A stretch of DNA of 21,926 bases from DASTRU01 sp035761045 (GTDB lineage: Bacteria > Pseudomonadota > Gammaproteobacteria > Burkholderiales > Burkholderiaceae_E), in NCBI GenBank assembly GCA_035761045.1, contig DASTRU010000250.1, positions 1 to 21,926 of the forward strand. The letters run 5' to 3'. Positions 7,480-15,386 of the stretch are shown here, piece after piece. A program made the position numbers and the translations under genes. Position 1 is the first letter of the stretch, and the number at the start of each line of letters is the position of its first letter. The notes beneath the pieces were generated by a model. The model was not told the origin of the DNA and did not search any database. It worked only from the letters and a program-made list of their open reading frames with translations.

Positions 7480-7885
7480 TGTGTTGATCAACAAGGCCTC
7501 GACGATCGAGCGCTGCGTATCGCGCGCTCGAGAAGAATACGAACGCGATCCTCGTACATTTGAATTTGACTTTACTCGGCAAGACGCCGCGATCTTGAAC
7601 ATTCAACGCGCTTGCGAGGCGGCGCTGGACATGGGGCAGCACCTTATTCGTCGGGAAAAATTAGGCGTGCCGCAAAGTGCGCGCGAGGTATTTACGCTAC
7701 TCGCCAATAGCGGTTGGATTGATGTCGCCTTGGCCGACGGACTCAAACGCATGGTCGGCTTTCGCAACATCGCCGTGCATGATTATCAAAGCCTTCAATT
7801 GCCCATCACCATCAGCATCATCACTCGGCATCTCGATGAGTTCTTGATGTACAGCAGCGCGGTGTTAAAGCGCGATGCGAGTTGA
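7469..7885 (+). CDS. hepT: HepT toxin (HEPN-domain ribonuclease)
   Basis: HepT is the HEPN-domain RNase toxin partner of MntA. It is 138 aa and mostly helical. It carries the HEPN catalytic motif RX4HXY as Arg99-NIAV-His104-Asp-Tyr106 (RNIAVHDYQ), and the tyrosine is the expected AMPylation site. A typical segment precedes it (DAAILNIQRACEAALDMGQHLIRREKLGVPQSAREVFTLL). ATG 7469 is chosen for its GAGG at 7457-7460 (8 nt spacing) and its 11-nt overlap with mntA. The frame is open upstream but that region has no family resemblance. The gene stops 7 nt before the convergent holA stop. GC content is near 53% in sampled lines, below the neighbours. The intact motif suggests an active toxin. Confidence 0.92.
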   Translation: MADDVLINKASTIERCVSRAREEYERDPRTFEFDFTRQDAAILNIQRACEAALDMGQHLIRREKLGVPQSAREVFTLLANSGWIDVALADGLKRMVGFRNIAVHDYQSLQLPITISIITRHLDEFLMYSSAVLKRDAS

Positions 7886-7892
7886 AGTGCGA

Positions 7893-8960
7893 CTATCCCC
7901 GCCGCGTCTCGCACAGCGTTAAACCCAACGCCAACAAATCAGCCCATGGCTCGCCAATCGCGCCAACATCGCGCGCGGCGCTACTTAGTCCTTTGGACGA
8001 CTTATCCAATGCCGCGCATCGCTCGATCGCCCGCGCGATTTGCGTGCTTGATAAGCGTGCCACCGCATTGGGCAACAACCGTTCGCGCGGACCCCACACG
8101 CGCAACTCCTTTAGCACCGCGTTAACGGGTTTCCCGCCCGTGCTTGCATGCTTCACGCGCCATAACGTTCGTAGTTCTTCCGCAATGGCCCAGGTGGCGA
8201 GTTGCACGGGTTCGCCTTCGCCTTGAAGGCCCTCGAGCATGCGCGCGAAGCGTGCCGCATCGCCAACCAGCAATGCCTCGCCTAATTTGAAGACGTCGTA
8301 ACGCGCGACGTCGAGCACCGCGTCGCGCACTTCATCCAGCGTGAGCGCGCGAGCCGGATACAACAGGCCGAGCTTGCGAATTTCTTGATGCGCGGCCAGC
8401 AAGTTGCCTTCGACCCGATCGGCGATGAAGGCCAACGCCTCGCGTGGCGCGCTTTGTTGTTGACGCGCCAAGCGCTCCGCGATCCAGGCGGGTAATGCGT
8501 TTCGCTCGACCGATTCGATCTGCACGAACACCGCCGCCGACTGCAAGGGCTCGAACCACGCCGCGCGCTTCATCTCGCCATCGGGCCGAGGCAGCGCGAC
8601 GAGCGTGAGCGTGGCGTCGTCATCGGTAGCGTTCGCCGCGCTCGCCGCCAAGGCTTGTAACGCGGCCGAGCCTTCCTTGCCTGGTTTACCGGTGGGAATG
8701 CGTAGTTCGACGATGCGGCGTTCCGCAAACAAGGAAAAACTCGTGCTCGCGGCGGTGAGTTGCGACCAATCGAAGCGCGCGTTCGTCACGGTTAACACCG
8801 TGCGCTCTGAATAGCCGGCTTGACGCGCGGCGTCGCGAATCGCGTCGCAGGCTTCGATCTGCAATAACGGTTCGCTGCTCGCCACCACGTACAAAGGCGC
8901 GAGCCGGCCCTTGCCCAGCGATGCGGCGAGATGGGGCGCGAGCGCCTCGCCGCGCAACAT
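7893..8960 (-). CDS. holA: DNA polymerase III delta subunit
   Basis: HolA is the clamp-loader subunit that opens the beta sliding clamp during replication. It is about 355 aa (E. coli 343). Family features are the N-terminal LAASLGKGRLAPLYVVASSEPLLQIEACDAIRDAAR, TVLTVTNARFDWSQL, FSLFAERRIVELRIPTGKPGKEG, a middle WIAERLARQQ segment and VEGNLLAAHQEIRKLGLLY, then the C-terminal collar YDVFKLGEALLVGDAARFARMLEGLQGEGEPVQLATWAIAEELRTL. Start choice: ATG 8960 shares one base with the lptE stop (TGATG). GTG 8963 directly before it would overlap by 4 nt and has better spacing from AAGGAG (8 nt, against 11 for ATG). Either is possible. It is the last gene of the leuS-lptE-holA unit and meets hepT head-on after a 7-nt gap. 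Confidence 0.93.
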   Translation of the reverse strand: MLRGEALAPHLAASLGKGRLAPLYVVASSEPLLQIEACDAIRDAARQAGYSERTVLTVTNARFDWSQLTAASTSFSLFAERRIVELRIPTGKPGKEGSAALQALAASAANATDDDATLTLVALPRPDGEMKRAAWFEPLQSAAVFVQIESVERNALPAWIAERLARQQQSAPREALAFIADRVEGNLLAAHQEIRKLGLLYPARALTLDEVRDAVLDVARYDVFKLGEALLVGDAARFARMLEGLQGEGEPVQLATWAIAEELRTLWRVKHASTGGKPVNAVLKELRVWGPRERLLPNAVARLSSTQIARAIERCAALDKSSKGLSSAARDVGAIGEPWADLLALGLTLCETRRG

Positions 8961-9508
8961 CACTTGCCGGGCTCCTTGACCACCGGAGTGGTCAACGCGT
9001 CGCCGGGCTCGACCGGGTCCACCTTGATCGCCGACAAGCGTCGCAAGATTTGCTGAACCATGTCGCTTTGCATGTCGCGGTAAAGCAAGGCTTCTTCCGA
9101 CTCCTTTGCGAGCAACGCGTCTTCGTTGAACGAAATGTCGCGCGACAGCGAAATTTCCGTCGGTGGAATGTAATCGCGACCCTTGGCGTCGGTCACCTTA
9201 AAACTAAGCCGATAACGCAAGGTGTATTCACGCGCGCGGCCAGCGGAGTTGATGGATAACACTTCCTTGTCGCGCGATTCGCTCAACACATCCAGCCGCG
9301 CGTCGGCGTCCTTCGCATCGGTCACGATGCGCACATCGGTACCCGCGCGCAGATTGCGCCGCAATTCATACCCGAGGCTGGACGCTTCGGGCACGCCAAG
9401 AAAAATCGAGCGAAACGGAATGTCGGCGGAGCCACGTAATTTGAAGCCGCACGCGGTGGTGAGCGTGACCGTGGCGAGCGCGGCGAGCAGGGCGCGACGA
9501 TGCTTCAT
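8960..9508 (-). CDS. lptE: LPS-assembly lipoprotein LptE
   Basis: LptE is the outer-membrane lipoprotein that plugs LptD and helps insert lipopolysaccharide into the outer leaflet. It is 182 aa. A lipoprotein signal (MKHRRALLAALATVTLTTAC) ends at lipobox LTTAC with Cys20, followed by the family hallmark GFKLRGSADIPFRSIFL. Other family segments are LGYELRRNLRAG, REYTLRYRLSFKVTDAKG and DISFNEDALLAKESEEALLYRDMQSDMVQQILRRLSAI. The ATG overlaps the leuS stop by 4 nt (ATGA), and its own stop overlaps the holA start, so all three genes are probably translationally coupled. The leuS-lptE-holA order is the common one in beta- and gammaproteobacteria, supporting the call. Confidence 0.94.
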   Translation of the reverse strand: MKHRRALLAALATVTLTTACGFKLRGSADIPFRSIFLGVPEASSLGYELRRNLRAGTDVRIVTDAKDADARLDVLSESRDKEVLSINSAGRAREYTLRYRLSFKVTDAKGRDYIPPTEISLSRDISFNEDALLAKESEEALLYRDMQSDMVQQILRRLSAIKVDPVEPGDALTTPVVKEPGK

Positions 9509-12138
9509 GCCGCCACCACGAGGTTGACGAGTTTGCCGGGCACGACCACCACCTTCTTAAGCGTGTTGCCCGAGACGAATTTTTGTACATGCTCATCGGC
9601 CAACGCGGCTTGTTCGATAACGGTTTTATCGGCGTTTTTGGGCACGCGAATCTCACCGCGCAACTTGCCATTGACTTGCACGACCAGCGTGATTTCGTCT
9701 TGCTCCAACGCGCGCGGATCGACTCGTGGCCAGGGCGCGTCAAGCAATTCGCCATACACGGCCGAGTAACCCAAGTCGTTCCACAACGCATGCGCGATAT
9801 GCGGCGCGACTGGGTACAGCACGCGCAACAAAATGCTTAAGGTTTCGCGCAAGGTCTCCACCGTGGGCGCGAGCCCGTCGTCCGCTTCGGGCAAGGCCGC
9901 GTCTTCCAAGGCGTTAAGCATCTTCATGCACGCGGACACGACGGTGTTGTATTGCAAGCGGTCGTAGTCGGACGTGGCTTGTTGCAGCGTAAGGTGGATC
10001 TGGCGGCGCACGGCCTTATGTTGCGCGGGCAGCAGGGTGGGGTCGTAAGTCCACGAGTCGGCGAGCAATGGACGCTTGGCTTGCATGAACGTCCATAAGC
10101 GTTTCAGGAAGCGATGCGCGCCATCCACGCCCGAATCGGACCACGCCGCGCTTTGATCGGGCGGCCCGGCGAACATCGTGAACAAGCGCGCGGTATCGGC
10201 GCCGTATTTGCTGATGATGGTGCGTGGTTCAACCACGTTGTTCTTCGACTTCGACATTTTCTCAATGCCGCCAAGCATCACCGGTTGGCCGTCATCCTTC
10301 GCGACCGCGCCAATGGGTTTGCCCTTGTCGTCAAAGCGCAATTCCACTTCGTTGGGATAGAACCAGCGCTTCTTGCCGCTCGCGTCCTCGCGATAAAAGC
10401 ATTCGTTCAGCAGCATGCCTTGCGTGAACAAGCGCGTGAATGGTTCGGAGAATTTGACGAGGTTTAAGTCGCGCATCACGCGCGTCCAAAACCGCGCGTA
10501 GAGCAAATGCAGCACCGCGTGCTCGATACCGCCGATGTATTGGTCCATCGGCATCCAGTAATCGTTGCGCGCATCGACCATGGCATCGGCCGCGTCGGGG
10601 CAGCAATAGCGCATGTAGTACCACGATGAATCGACGAAGGTGTCCATCGTGTCGGTTTCGCGGCGCGCGGGTTTGCCGCACTTAGGACAGGTGCACTTCA
10701 AGAAGCGCTCGTCCTTCGTGAGCGGGTTGCCGCTGCCGTCGGGGACTAAGTCGGTGGGTAGGAGCACCGGCAGATCTTTATCGGGCACGGGTACATCGCC
10801 GCAGGTGTCGCAATGAATGATGGGGATCGGCGTGCCCCAATACCGTTGGCGGCTAATGCCCCAATCGCGCAGTCGATAGGTGGTTTGCTTCTCGCCCAAG
10901 CCGCGCGCGTTAAGGTCGGCGGCGATGGCGTTCACCGCGTCGCGATAACCCAGTCCGTCGTACTTGCCCGAGTTCACGCAACGGCCGCGCTCTTTATCGG
11001 CATACCACTCGGCCCACGCGTCGGTACTAAAGGATTCGCCTTCGACGGCGATGACTTGCTTGATCGGCAAGCCGTATTTCTTCGCGAATGCGAAATCGCG
11101 CTCGTCGTGCGCGGGCACGCCCATGACCGCGCCTTCGCCATAGCCCATCAATACGTAATTGCCGACCCACACCTCAACGCGTTCACCGCTTAGGGGATGT
11201 TCAACATACAAACCGGTGGGCACGCCTTTTTTCTCGAGCGTGGCGATCTCGGCTTCGGAGACGCCGCCTTTCTTGCATTCTTCGACGAAGGCCGCGACGC
11301 GTGCATCGCGCTCGGCCGCATACGTGGCGAGCGGATGCTCGGCCGCGACCGCGACGAAGGTCACGCCCATGATGGTGTCGGCCCGCGTGGTGAAAACGCG
11401 CAAGAGCTTTTTCTCGCCCGCAAGCTCGTAGGGGAAACCAAAGTTCACGCCTTCGCTCTTGCCGATCCAATTGCGTTGCATGGCGCGTACTTGGTCGGGC
11501 CAATGTTCGAGGCCGTCGATGGCGGTCAGCAACTCCTCGGCGTATTGCGTGATGCCTAAGTAATAGCCGGGAATCTCGCGCTTTTCGACGATGGCGCCGG
11601 AACGCCAACCCCGGCCGTCGATGACTTGTTCGTTGGCGAGCACGGTGTTGTCGACCGGGTCCCAATTCACGACCTGCGTTTTTTTAAACGCGATGCCGCG
11701 TTCGAGCATGCGCAAGAACAGCCATTGGTTCCATTTGTAGTAGGTCGGATCGCACGTCGCGACTTCGCGCGACCAATCGATCGACAAGCCCAAGGGCTGC
11801 ATCTGCGCCTTCATGTCGTCGATGTTGGCGTAGGTCCATTGCGCGGGCGCGACCTTCTTATCGATCGCGGCGTTCTCGGCGGGCAGGCCGAACGCGTCCC
11901 AGCCCATGGGCATCAAGACGTTGTAGCCCTTCATGCGCATGTAGCGCGCCATCACGTCGTTGATGGTGTAGTTGCGCACATGGCCCATGTGCAGCTTGCC
12001 GCTCGGGTACGGCAGCATCGAGCAGGCGTAGAACTTCGGGCGATCGTCGCGCTCGACGACGCGATAGGCATCGATCGCCGACCAATGCGCTTGTGCGGCG
12101 GATTCCACTTCCGCGGGAACGTATTTGTTGTCTTGCAT
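9505..12138 (-). CDS. leuS: Leucyl-tRNA synthetase
   Basis: LeuS charges tRNA-Leu with leucine in the cytoplasm. It is a class Ia synthetase of 877 aa, the usual bacterial length (E. coli 860). Visible motifs are the HIGH-type sequence YPSGKLHMGHVRNYTINDV (HMGH at 50-53), the editing-domain region (TTRADTIMGVTFVAVAAEHPL and YVLMGYGEGAVMGVPAHDERDFAFA), a zinc-type cluster (CDTCGD and CTCPKCGKPARR), the WYYMRYC segment and KMSKS (about 627-631). The C-terminal anticodon-binding and LeuS-specific region ends with VNGKLRGEIRVPKNADK. Start ATG 12138 gives the typical N-terminus MQDNKYVPAEVESAAQAHW. It heads the leuS-lptE-holA operon and overlaps lptE by 4 nt. It appears intact. Confidence 0.98.
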   Translation of the reverse strand: MQDNKYVPAEVESAAQAHWSAIDAYRVVERDDRPKFYACSMLPYPSGKLHMGHVRNYTINDVMARYMRMKGYNVLMPMGWDAFGLPAENAAIDKKVAPAQWTYANIDDMKAQMQPLGLSIDWSREVATCDPTYYKWNQWLFLRMLERGIAFKKTQVVNWDPVDNTVLANEQVIDGRGWRSGAIVEKREIPGYYLGITQYAEELLTAIDGLEHWPDQVRAMQRNWIGKSEGVNFGFPYELAGEKKLLRVFTTRADTIMGVTFVAVAAEHPLATYAAERDARVAAFVEECKKGGVSEAEIATLEKKGVPTGLYVEHPLSGERVEVWVGNYVLMGYGEGAVMGVPAHDERDFAFAKKYGLPIKQVIAVEGESFSTDAWAEWYADKERGRCVNSGKYDGLGYRDAVNAIAADLNARGLGEKQTTYRLRDWGISRQRYWGTPIPIIHCDTCGDVPVPDKDLPVLLPTDLVPDGSGNPLTKDERFLKCTCPKCGKPARRETDTMDTFVDSSWYYMRYCCPDAADAMVDARNDYWMPMDQYIGGIEHAVLHLLYARFWTRVMRDLNLVKFSEPFTRLFTQGMLLNECFYREDASGKKRWFYPNEVELRFDDKGKPIGAVAKDDGQPVMLGGIEKMSKSKNNVVEPRTIISKYGADTARLFTMFAGPPDQSAAWSDSGVDGAHRFLKRLWTFMQAKRPLLADSWTYDPTLLPAQHKAVRRQIHLTLQQATSDYDRLQYNTVVSACMKMLNALEDAALPEADDGLAPTVETLRETLSILLRVLYPVAPHIAHALWNDLGYSAVYGELLDAPWPRVDPRALEQDEITLVVQVNGKLRGEIRVPKNADKTVIEQAALADEHVQKFVSGNTLKKVVVVPGKLVNLVVAA

Positions 12139-12204
12139 GGGCGTGAGGGTGTGCGGTGCTAAGAGGCGTGGCGCATGGCACGCGCCGAACGCGAAGTAGG
12201 GCCG

Positions 12205-12263
12205 GGGATTCTAGCGCTTGGGCGTTTTACCCTTGGGCGCGACTCGCGGAACTTAGAATTCCC
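12205..12263. promoter_or_regulatory. Divergent intergenic region with paired TAGAAT elements
   Basis: Between leuS (-) and the unknown gene (+), a -10-like TAGAAT occurs on each strand: minus at 12208-12213 and plus at 12254-12259. They sit inside a near inverted repeat (GGGATTCTA at 12205-12213; TAGAATTCCC at 12254-12263). Inside lie two direct copies of CTTGGGCG (12217-12224 and 12232-12239). No strong -35 hexamers are seen. These may be the two divergent promoters and an operator. Confidence 0.3.
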
Positions 12264-12319
12264 GCGCGTACGTGGTCGCATGCGCGTTCCTTAACCCGTC
12301 CTTTTGTTGAAAGTTCTTC

Positions 12320-13090
12320 GTGAATATCACGCCTTCTTCTTTCTTCTCGCGCTTGCCGTGCTTTTCCATGCCTCAAGCGTTGAACGACGAGCCGATTCAA
12401 TCGTCGGCTTCGTCGTCGATCGCGCACTCGCCGGCCTTGGTCGATGAGATTTTGCGGCCGGTGAGAAGCGGCGATAACGACTCGATCAATCGCACTCTTC
12501 AGTCGATGTCGGGCGGGCATTCTTCAACCGACATTCAAGGCGCGGTGCGCCAAGCGCGCATCGCGCTGGCCGACAAATTCGGCGAGGTGCTGCGCTTGAA
12601 CAATATTCACCCCGACGATCCCGTGTGCTTGGTATTCGACTCCGCGGGCGATTGCGTTCAAGAAAGCGTGTTGATCGAGTACGCGTCGAAGGTTCATGGC
12701 ATCAAGGTCGGGCGCGCGATGGTGTGCGATGTTGGGTTTAGCGAGGAGGCGCGCGATCGCCTCTCAAACCTCTCGATGTACGCGGAGCTCGTGCCTGGGC
12801 GCAACCAATTAGGCAATCTACTAGCGGCGTTGGACAGTACGCACAAGATCGTACTGAGCTCGCTCTTTCATCAAACGCAGTTCACCTACGAAAGCGAAAG
12901 CGAGCGGCGGCAATTGGTCGAGATCAATAAAGCGGCCGAGCAACGCTTGGCGCTACTCGCGCAACCGTATGGTTTGTTCTTCGACTCGACAGCGTTCGAG
13001 ACCGCCTATAAAAACGCGTTTCAAACCAACGATGGTCTCGTGGTGAACATGAGCGAGAGACTTCAACGCCTCCGCGGTATCGACGCGTGA
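12320..13090 (+). CDS. Hypothetical protein, unrecognised
   Basis: I do not recognise this protein. GTG 12320 gives 256 aa; ATG 12368 (codon 17, MPQALNDEPIQ) is an alternative, and neither has a clear Shine-Dalgarno sequence. The first 45 residues are rich in Ser and Pro with few charges (MNITPSSFFSRLPCFSMPQA, then a run of serines). There is no convincing Sec signal or transmembrane segment. The rest looks like a soluble alpha/beta fold with hydrophobic-strand patterns (DPVCLVFDSAGDCV, HGIKVGRAMVCDVG, HKIVLSSLF, PYGLFFDST) and a C-terminal helical part. Sampled lines are about 48-53% GC, well below neighbouring genes, a sign of transfer or fast evolution. It lies between divergent leuS and the B12 riboswitch, with no gene partner. 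A secreted effector is conceivable from the N-terminus, but nothing proves it, and I saw no hrpII-type box upstream. Confidence 0.72.
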   Translation: MNITPSSFFSRLPCFSMPQALNDEPIQSSASSSIAHSPALVDEILRPVRSGDNDSINRTLQSMSGGHSSTDIQGAVRQARIALADKFGEVLRLNNIHPDDPVCLVFDSAGDCVQESVLIEYASKVHGIKVGRAMVCDVGFSEEARDRLSNLSMYAELVPGRNQLGNLLAALDSTHKIVLSSLFHQTQFTYESESERRQLVEINKAAEQRLALLAQPYGLFFDSTAFETAYKNAFQTNDGLVVNMSERLQRLRGIDA

Positions 13091-13093
13091 GTT

Positions 13094-13130
13094 ATCGGTA
13101 TGGGTCGCCGGTTATTGAATCGATACCGAT
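13094..13130. repeat. 8-bp perfect inverted repeat after the unknown gene
   Basis: ATCGGTAT (13094-13101) and ATACCGAT (13123-13130) form a perfect inverted repeat separated by 21 nt. It starts 4 nt after the stop of the unknown gene and lies about 70 nt upstream of the cobalamin riboswitch. It could be the gene's transcription end (there is no T-tract) or an operator for the B12 operon. Confidence 0.4.
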
Positions 13131-13198
13131 GAGCGAAATGCATAAACGCACCCTCTACGTTTCAAGGTTTAGTGACCGCGACTAGTGATATCGTCGCG

Positions 13199-13436
13199 CC
13201 CGTTGGTGCCTGGCTGGCGCATCGTTGCTGGTCAGGGTAAACGGGAAGCAGGAGGGGGCGGTGTGTTCAGACCCCGCCGCCTAACCTGCGCTGCCCCCGC
13301 AACGGTAAGCGAACGGCATTCGATTGGTTGAAGTAGCTCGATTGCCCGCGCCTGCGTTTTCATTCGCCACTGGAACGATGGTTGTTCTGGGAAGGCCGCA
13401 GGCGTTGTTTCGCTAGCCCGGATACCGGCCAACGGG
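13199..13436 (+). promoter_or_regulatory. Cobalamin riboswitch (aptamer)
   Basis: This is a B12-sensing RNA aptamer in the leader of the B12 operon. The closing helix P1 is visible as CCCGTTGG (13199-13206) with CCAACGGG (13429-13436), a perfect 8-bp pair. Within it are the family landmarks in order: GGTGCC at the 5' side, AGGGTAAACGGGAAGC, the B12-box core GCTGCCCCCGCAAC (13290-13303) followed by GGTAAGC, then CCACTGG (about 13367-13373), GGGAAGGC (13389-13396) and the CCGGATACCGGCC end. It lies upstream of btuB, the classic position, and should repress the operon when adenosylcobalamin (or another cobalamin) is bound. No convincing promoter was found immediately upstream. Confidence 0.93.
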
Positions 13437-13437
13437 G

Positions 13438-13498
13438 GGTGCGATCAACCACGGTTGAACGCACCGTGATGCGCGCTCTTGCGGGGAAGCGGGAGCGC
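13438..13498 (+). promoter_or_regulatory. Putative riboswitch expression platform (two hairpins)
   Basis: Two hairpins follow the aptamer. The first begins one base after P1: GGTGCG (13438-13443) pairs with CGCACC (13460-13465), and after one mismatch five further pairs continue to a CACG loop. The second is GCGCTC (13473-13478) with GAGCGC (13493-13498), whose right arm overlaps the GGGAG (13491-13495) that is the only good Shine-Dalgarno sequence near btuB. There is no T-tract, so control of translation by hiding the ribosome site is more likely than intrinsic termination. Confidence 0.45.
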
Positions 13499-13523
13499 CG
13501 ATCGTTTGGTTGGTTCCTCATTC

Positions 13524-15386
13524 ATGCGTATTTCGTTTCGTCGCGAGTCAAGGCCTCGCGCGGGCTCGTCATGCCTGGTTTCGTCCTTATTTCTTGCATT
13601 GTTGTCTAGCGCGGCCGCGCATGCTCAGTCGACTGGGCTTAATCGCGTGGTGGTCACCGCCACGCGCACACCCGTCAGCGCGGACGACCAGATCGCCGAA
13701 GTCACGGTGATCAATCGCGAGCAGCTTGACCGGATCGAAGGTCGCACGCTGGTCGAGGTGCTGGCTCTACAACCCGGCGTGCAATTTACGAGCAATGGCG
13801 GTATGGGTAAGTCGAGCGGATTGTTCATTCGGGGGTTGGAAGCGCGTCATACCCTGCTGTTGGTGGATGGCGTGCGAGTGGGTTCGGCTACGTTGGGCAC
13901 GCCATCGCTCGATAACTTACCGCTGGAGTCGATCGAGCGCATCGAGATCGTGCGCGGTCCGCTGTCGGGCTTGTATGGCAGCGACGCGGTGGGCGGCGTG
14001 GTGCAAATCTTCACGCGTCGCGGCACGAACGGGTTCGCGCCGAATGCAAAGGTAGCGGTGGGCTCGCACGAGTACGCGCAAGGCGCGGCCGGCGTGGCGT
14101 TTGGCCAAGGCGTGTTCGATGGCGCGGTACAAGTGCAGCGCACGTATACGACGGGGTTTTCGGCGACGCGTCCGGGGGCTTCGTTTGGCAGTTACAACCC
14201 CGACAACGATGGTTTCGGTCAAACCGCCGGCAGCGTGCGCGGCGGAGTGGCATTCGGAACATGGCGGCTCGACGCGCTCGCGCTCGATGCGGTGGGCAAG
14301 AGCCGGTACGACGACGGCCCAGGTGCCGACGCGCGCTCGCGTCTGCGCAATAGCGTTCAGTCGTTCACGCTGGCCGGCCCCGTTCTGCCGCGTTGGAACA
14401 CGACCTTGCGCGCGGGTCGCTCGCGCGATGCTTATGACACCTTGAGCAGCGCGAGTGCGTTCGCCACCTTGGGGCAAATCGAGACGGTGCAAAAGCAGTA
14501 CTCGTGGGAAAACATCGTCGCCACTCCGCTAGGCACCGCGCTCGGTCTGATCGAGCGCATCGAGCAAGACGTGTCTCGGCCCGAAACGCCGTACGACGTG
14601 AGCGACCGCACGATCGACGCCGTCGCGCTGGGATTGAATGGCGCGGCCGGCGCGCACGCTTGGCAAGGCAGCCTGCGTCACGACAGCAACTCTCAATTTG
14701 GCGATCAAACCACCGGCGCGGCCGGATACAGCTATGCGTTCGCGCCCGCGTGGCGCGCCGGGGTGTCGTACGGCACGAGCTTCGTCGCGCCAAGCTTTAA
14801 TCAGTTGTATTACCCGGGGTTTGGCAATCCCAATTTATTGCCTGAGGAGGGCAAGCACACGGAGCTGAGCCTGGCTTGGGCCACCGGCGGGCACGCGGTT
14901 CGCGCCGCGTGGTTCGACCACCGTATTCGTGGCTACATCACGAGCGGCCCGTCGCCCACCAACGTGCCGCGCACGCATATCGATGGCGTGAGCCTGAGTT
15001 ACGAGGGACGGATCAAGGCGCTCATGCTCGGTGCGTCGTTCGACGCGATCGACCCGCGTAACGCCACCGAAGGCAGCGTTAACAACAATAAGCAATTGCC
15101 GCGTCGCGCGCGTCGCATCGGCCGTCTGCTGGCTGATTGGGACGCCGGCGCATGGAGCGTGGGCGCGACGCTCGCGGGTTATTCGGGGCGGTACGACGAC
15201 AGTGCCAATACGCGCCACCTAAGCGGCTACACCACGGTGGACTTGCGCGCCGATTGGAAGCTTGCGCGCGATTGGACCTTAGGCGCGCGCCTGAACAACG
15301 TGACCGACCGCGATTACGAAACCGCCTTCGGTTACAACCAACCTCGCCGCGAGGCGTATTTGGTGTTGCGCTACGCGCTGCGGTGA
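13524..15386 (+). CDS. btuB: TonB-dependent vitamin B12 outer-membrane receptor
   Basis: BtuB is the outer-membrane barrel that takes up cobalamin and related corrinoids using energy from TonB. From ATG 13524 it is 620 aa (E. coli BtuB about 614). A signal peptide (MRISFRRESRPRAGSSCLVSSLFLALLSSAAAHAQ) is followed by a TonB-box-like start LNRVVVTATRTPV. The plug domain carries LVEVLALQPGVQFTSNGGMGKSSGLFIRGLEARHTLLLVDGVRVG and IERIEIVRGPLSGLYGSDAVGGVVQIFTRRG. The barrel ends NVTDRDYETAFGYNQPRREAYLVLRYALR, with a typical terminal aromatic strand. ATG 13524 has no Shine-Dalgarno sequence; an in-frame TTG at 13506 lies 10 nt after GGGAG and may be the true start, and TTG 13479 is also open. The riboswitch upstream and the B12 genes downstream fix the substrate class. 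Confidence 0.92.
   Translation: MRISFRRESRPRAGSSCLVSSLFLALLSSAAAHAQSTGLNRVVVTATRTPVSADDQIAEVTVINREQLDRIEGRTLVEVLALQPGVQFTSNGGMGKSSGLFIRGLEARHTLLLVDGVRVGSATLGTPSLDNLPLESIERIEIVRGPLSGLYGSDAVGGVVQIFTRRGTNGFAPNAKVAVGSHEYAQGAAGVAFGQGVFDGAVQVQRTYTTGFSATRPGASFGSYNPDNDGFGQTAGSVRGGVAFGTWRLDALALDAVGKSRYDDGPGADARSRLRNSVQSFTLAGPVLPRWNTTLRAGRSRDAYDTLSSASAFATLGQIETVQKQYSWENIVATPLGTALGLIERIEQDVSRPETPYDVSDRTIDAVALGLNGAAGAHAWQGSLRHDSNSQFGDQTTGAAGYSYAFAPAWRAGVSYGTSFVAPSFNQLYYPGFGNPNLLPEEGKHTELSLAWATGGHAVRAAWFDHRIRGYITSGPSPTNVPRTHIDGVSLSYEGRIKALMLGASFDAIDPRNATEGSVNNNKQLPRRARRIGRLLADWDAGAWSVGATLAGYSGRYDDSANTRHLSGYTTVDLRADWKLARDWTLGARLNNVTDRDYETAFGYNQPRREAYLVLRYALR

Noticed and set aside
7882..8226. A 114-codon plus-strand ORF just after hepT
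   Set aside because: It lies entirely opposite the end of holA and has no family resemblance, so it is not a third toxin-antitoxin gene.
13469..13609. A 46-codon ORF starting ATG 13469 inside the riboswitch expression platform, overlapping btuB in another frame
   Set aside because: It has no Shine-Dalgarno sequence and no family resemblance, and it mostly reads through the btuB signal-peptide region. It is probably chance, though a leader peptide cannot be excluded.
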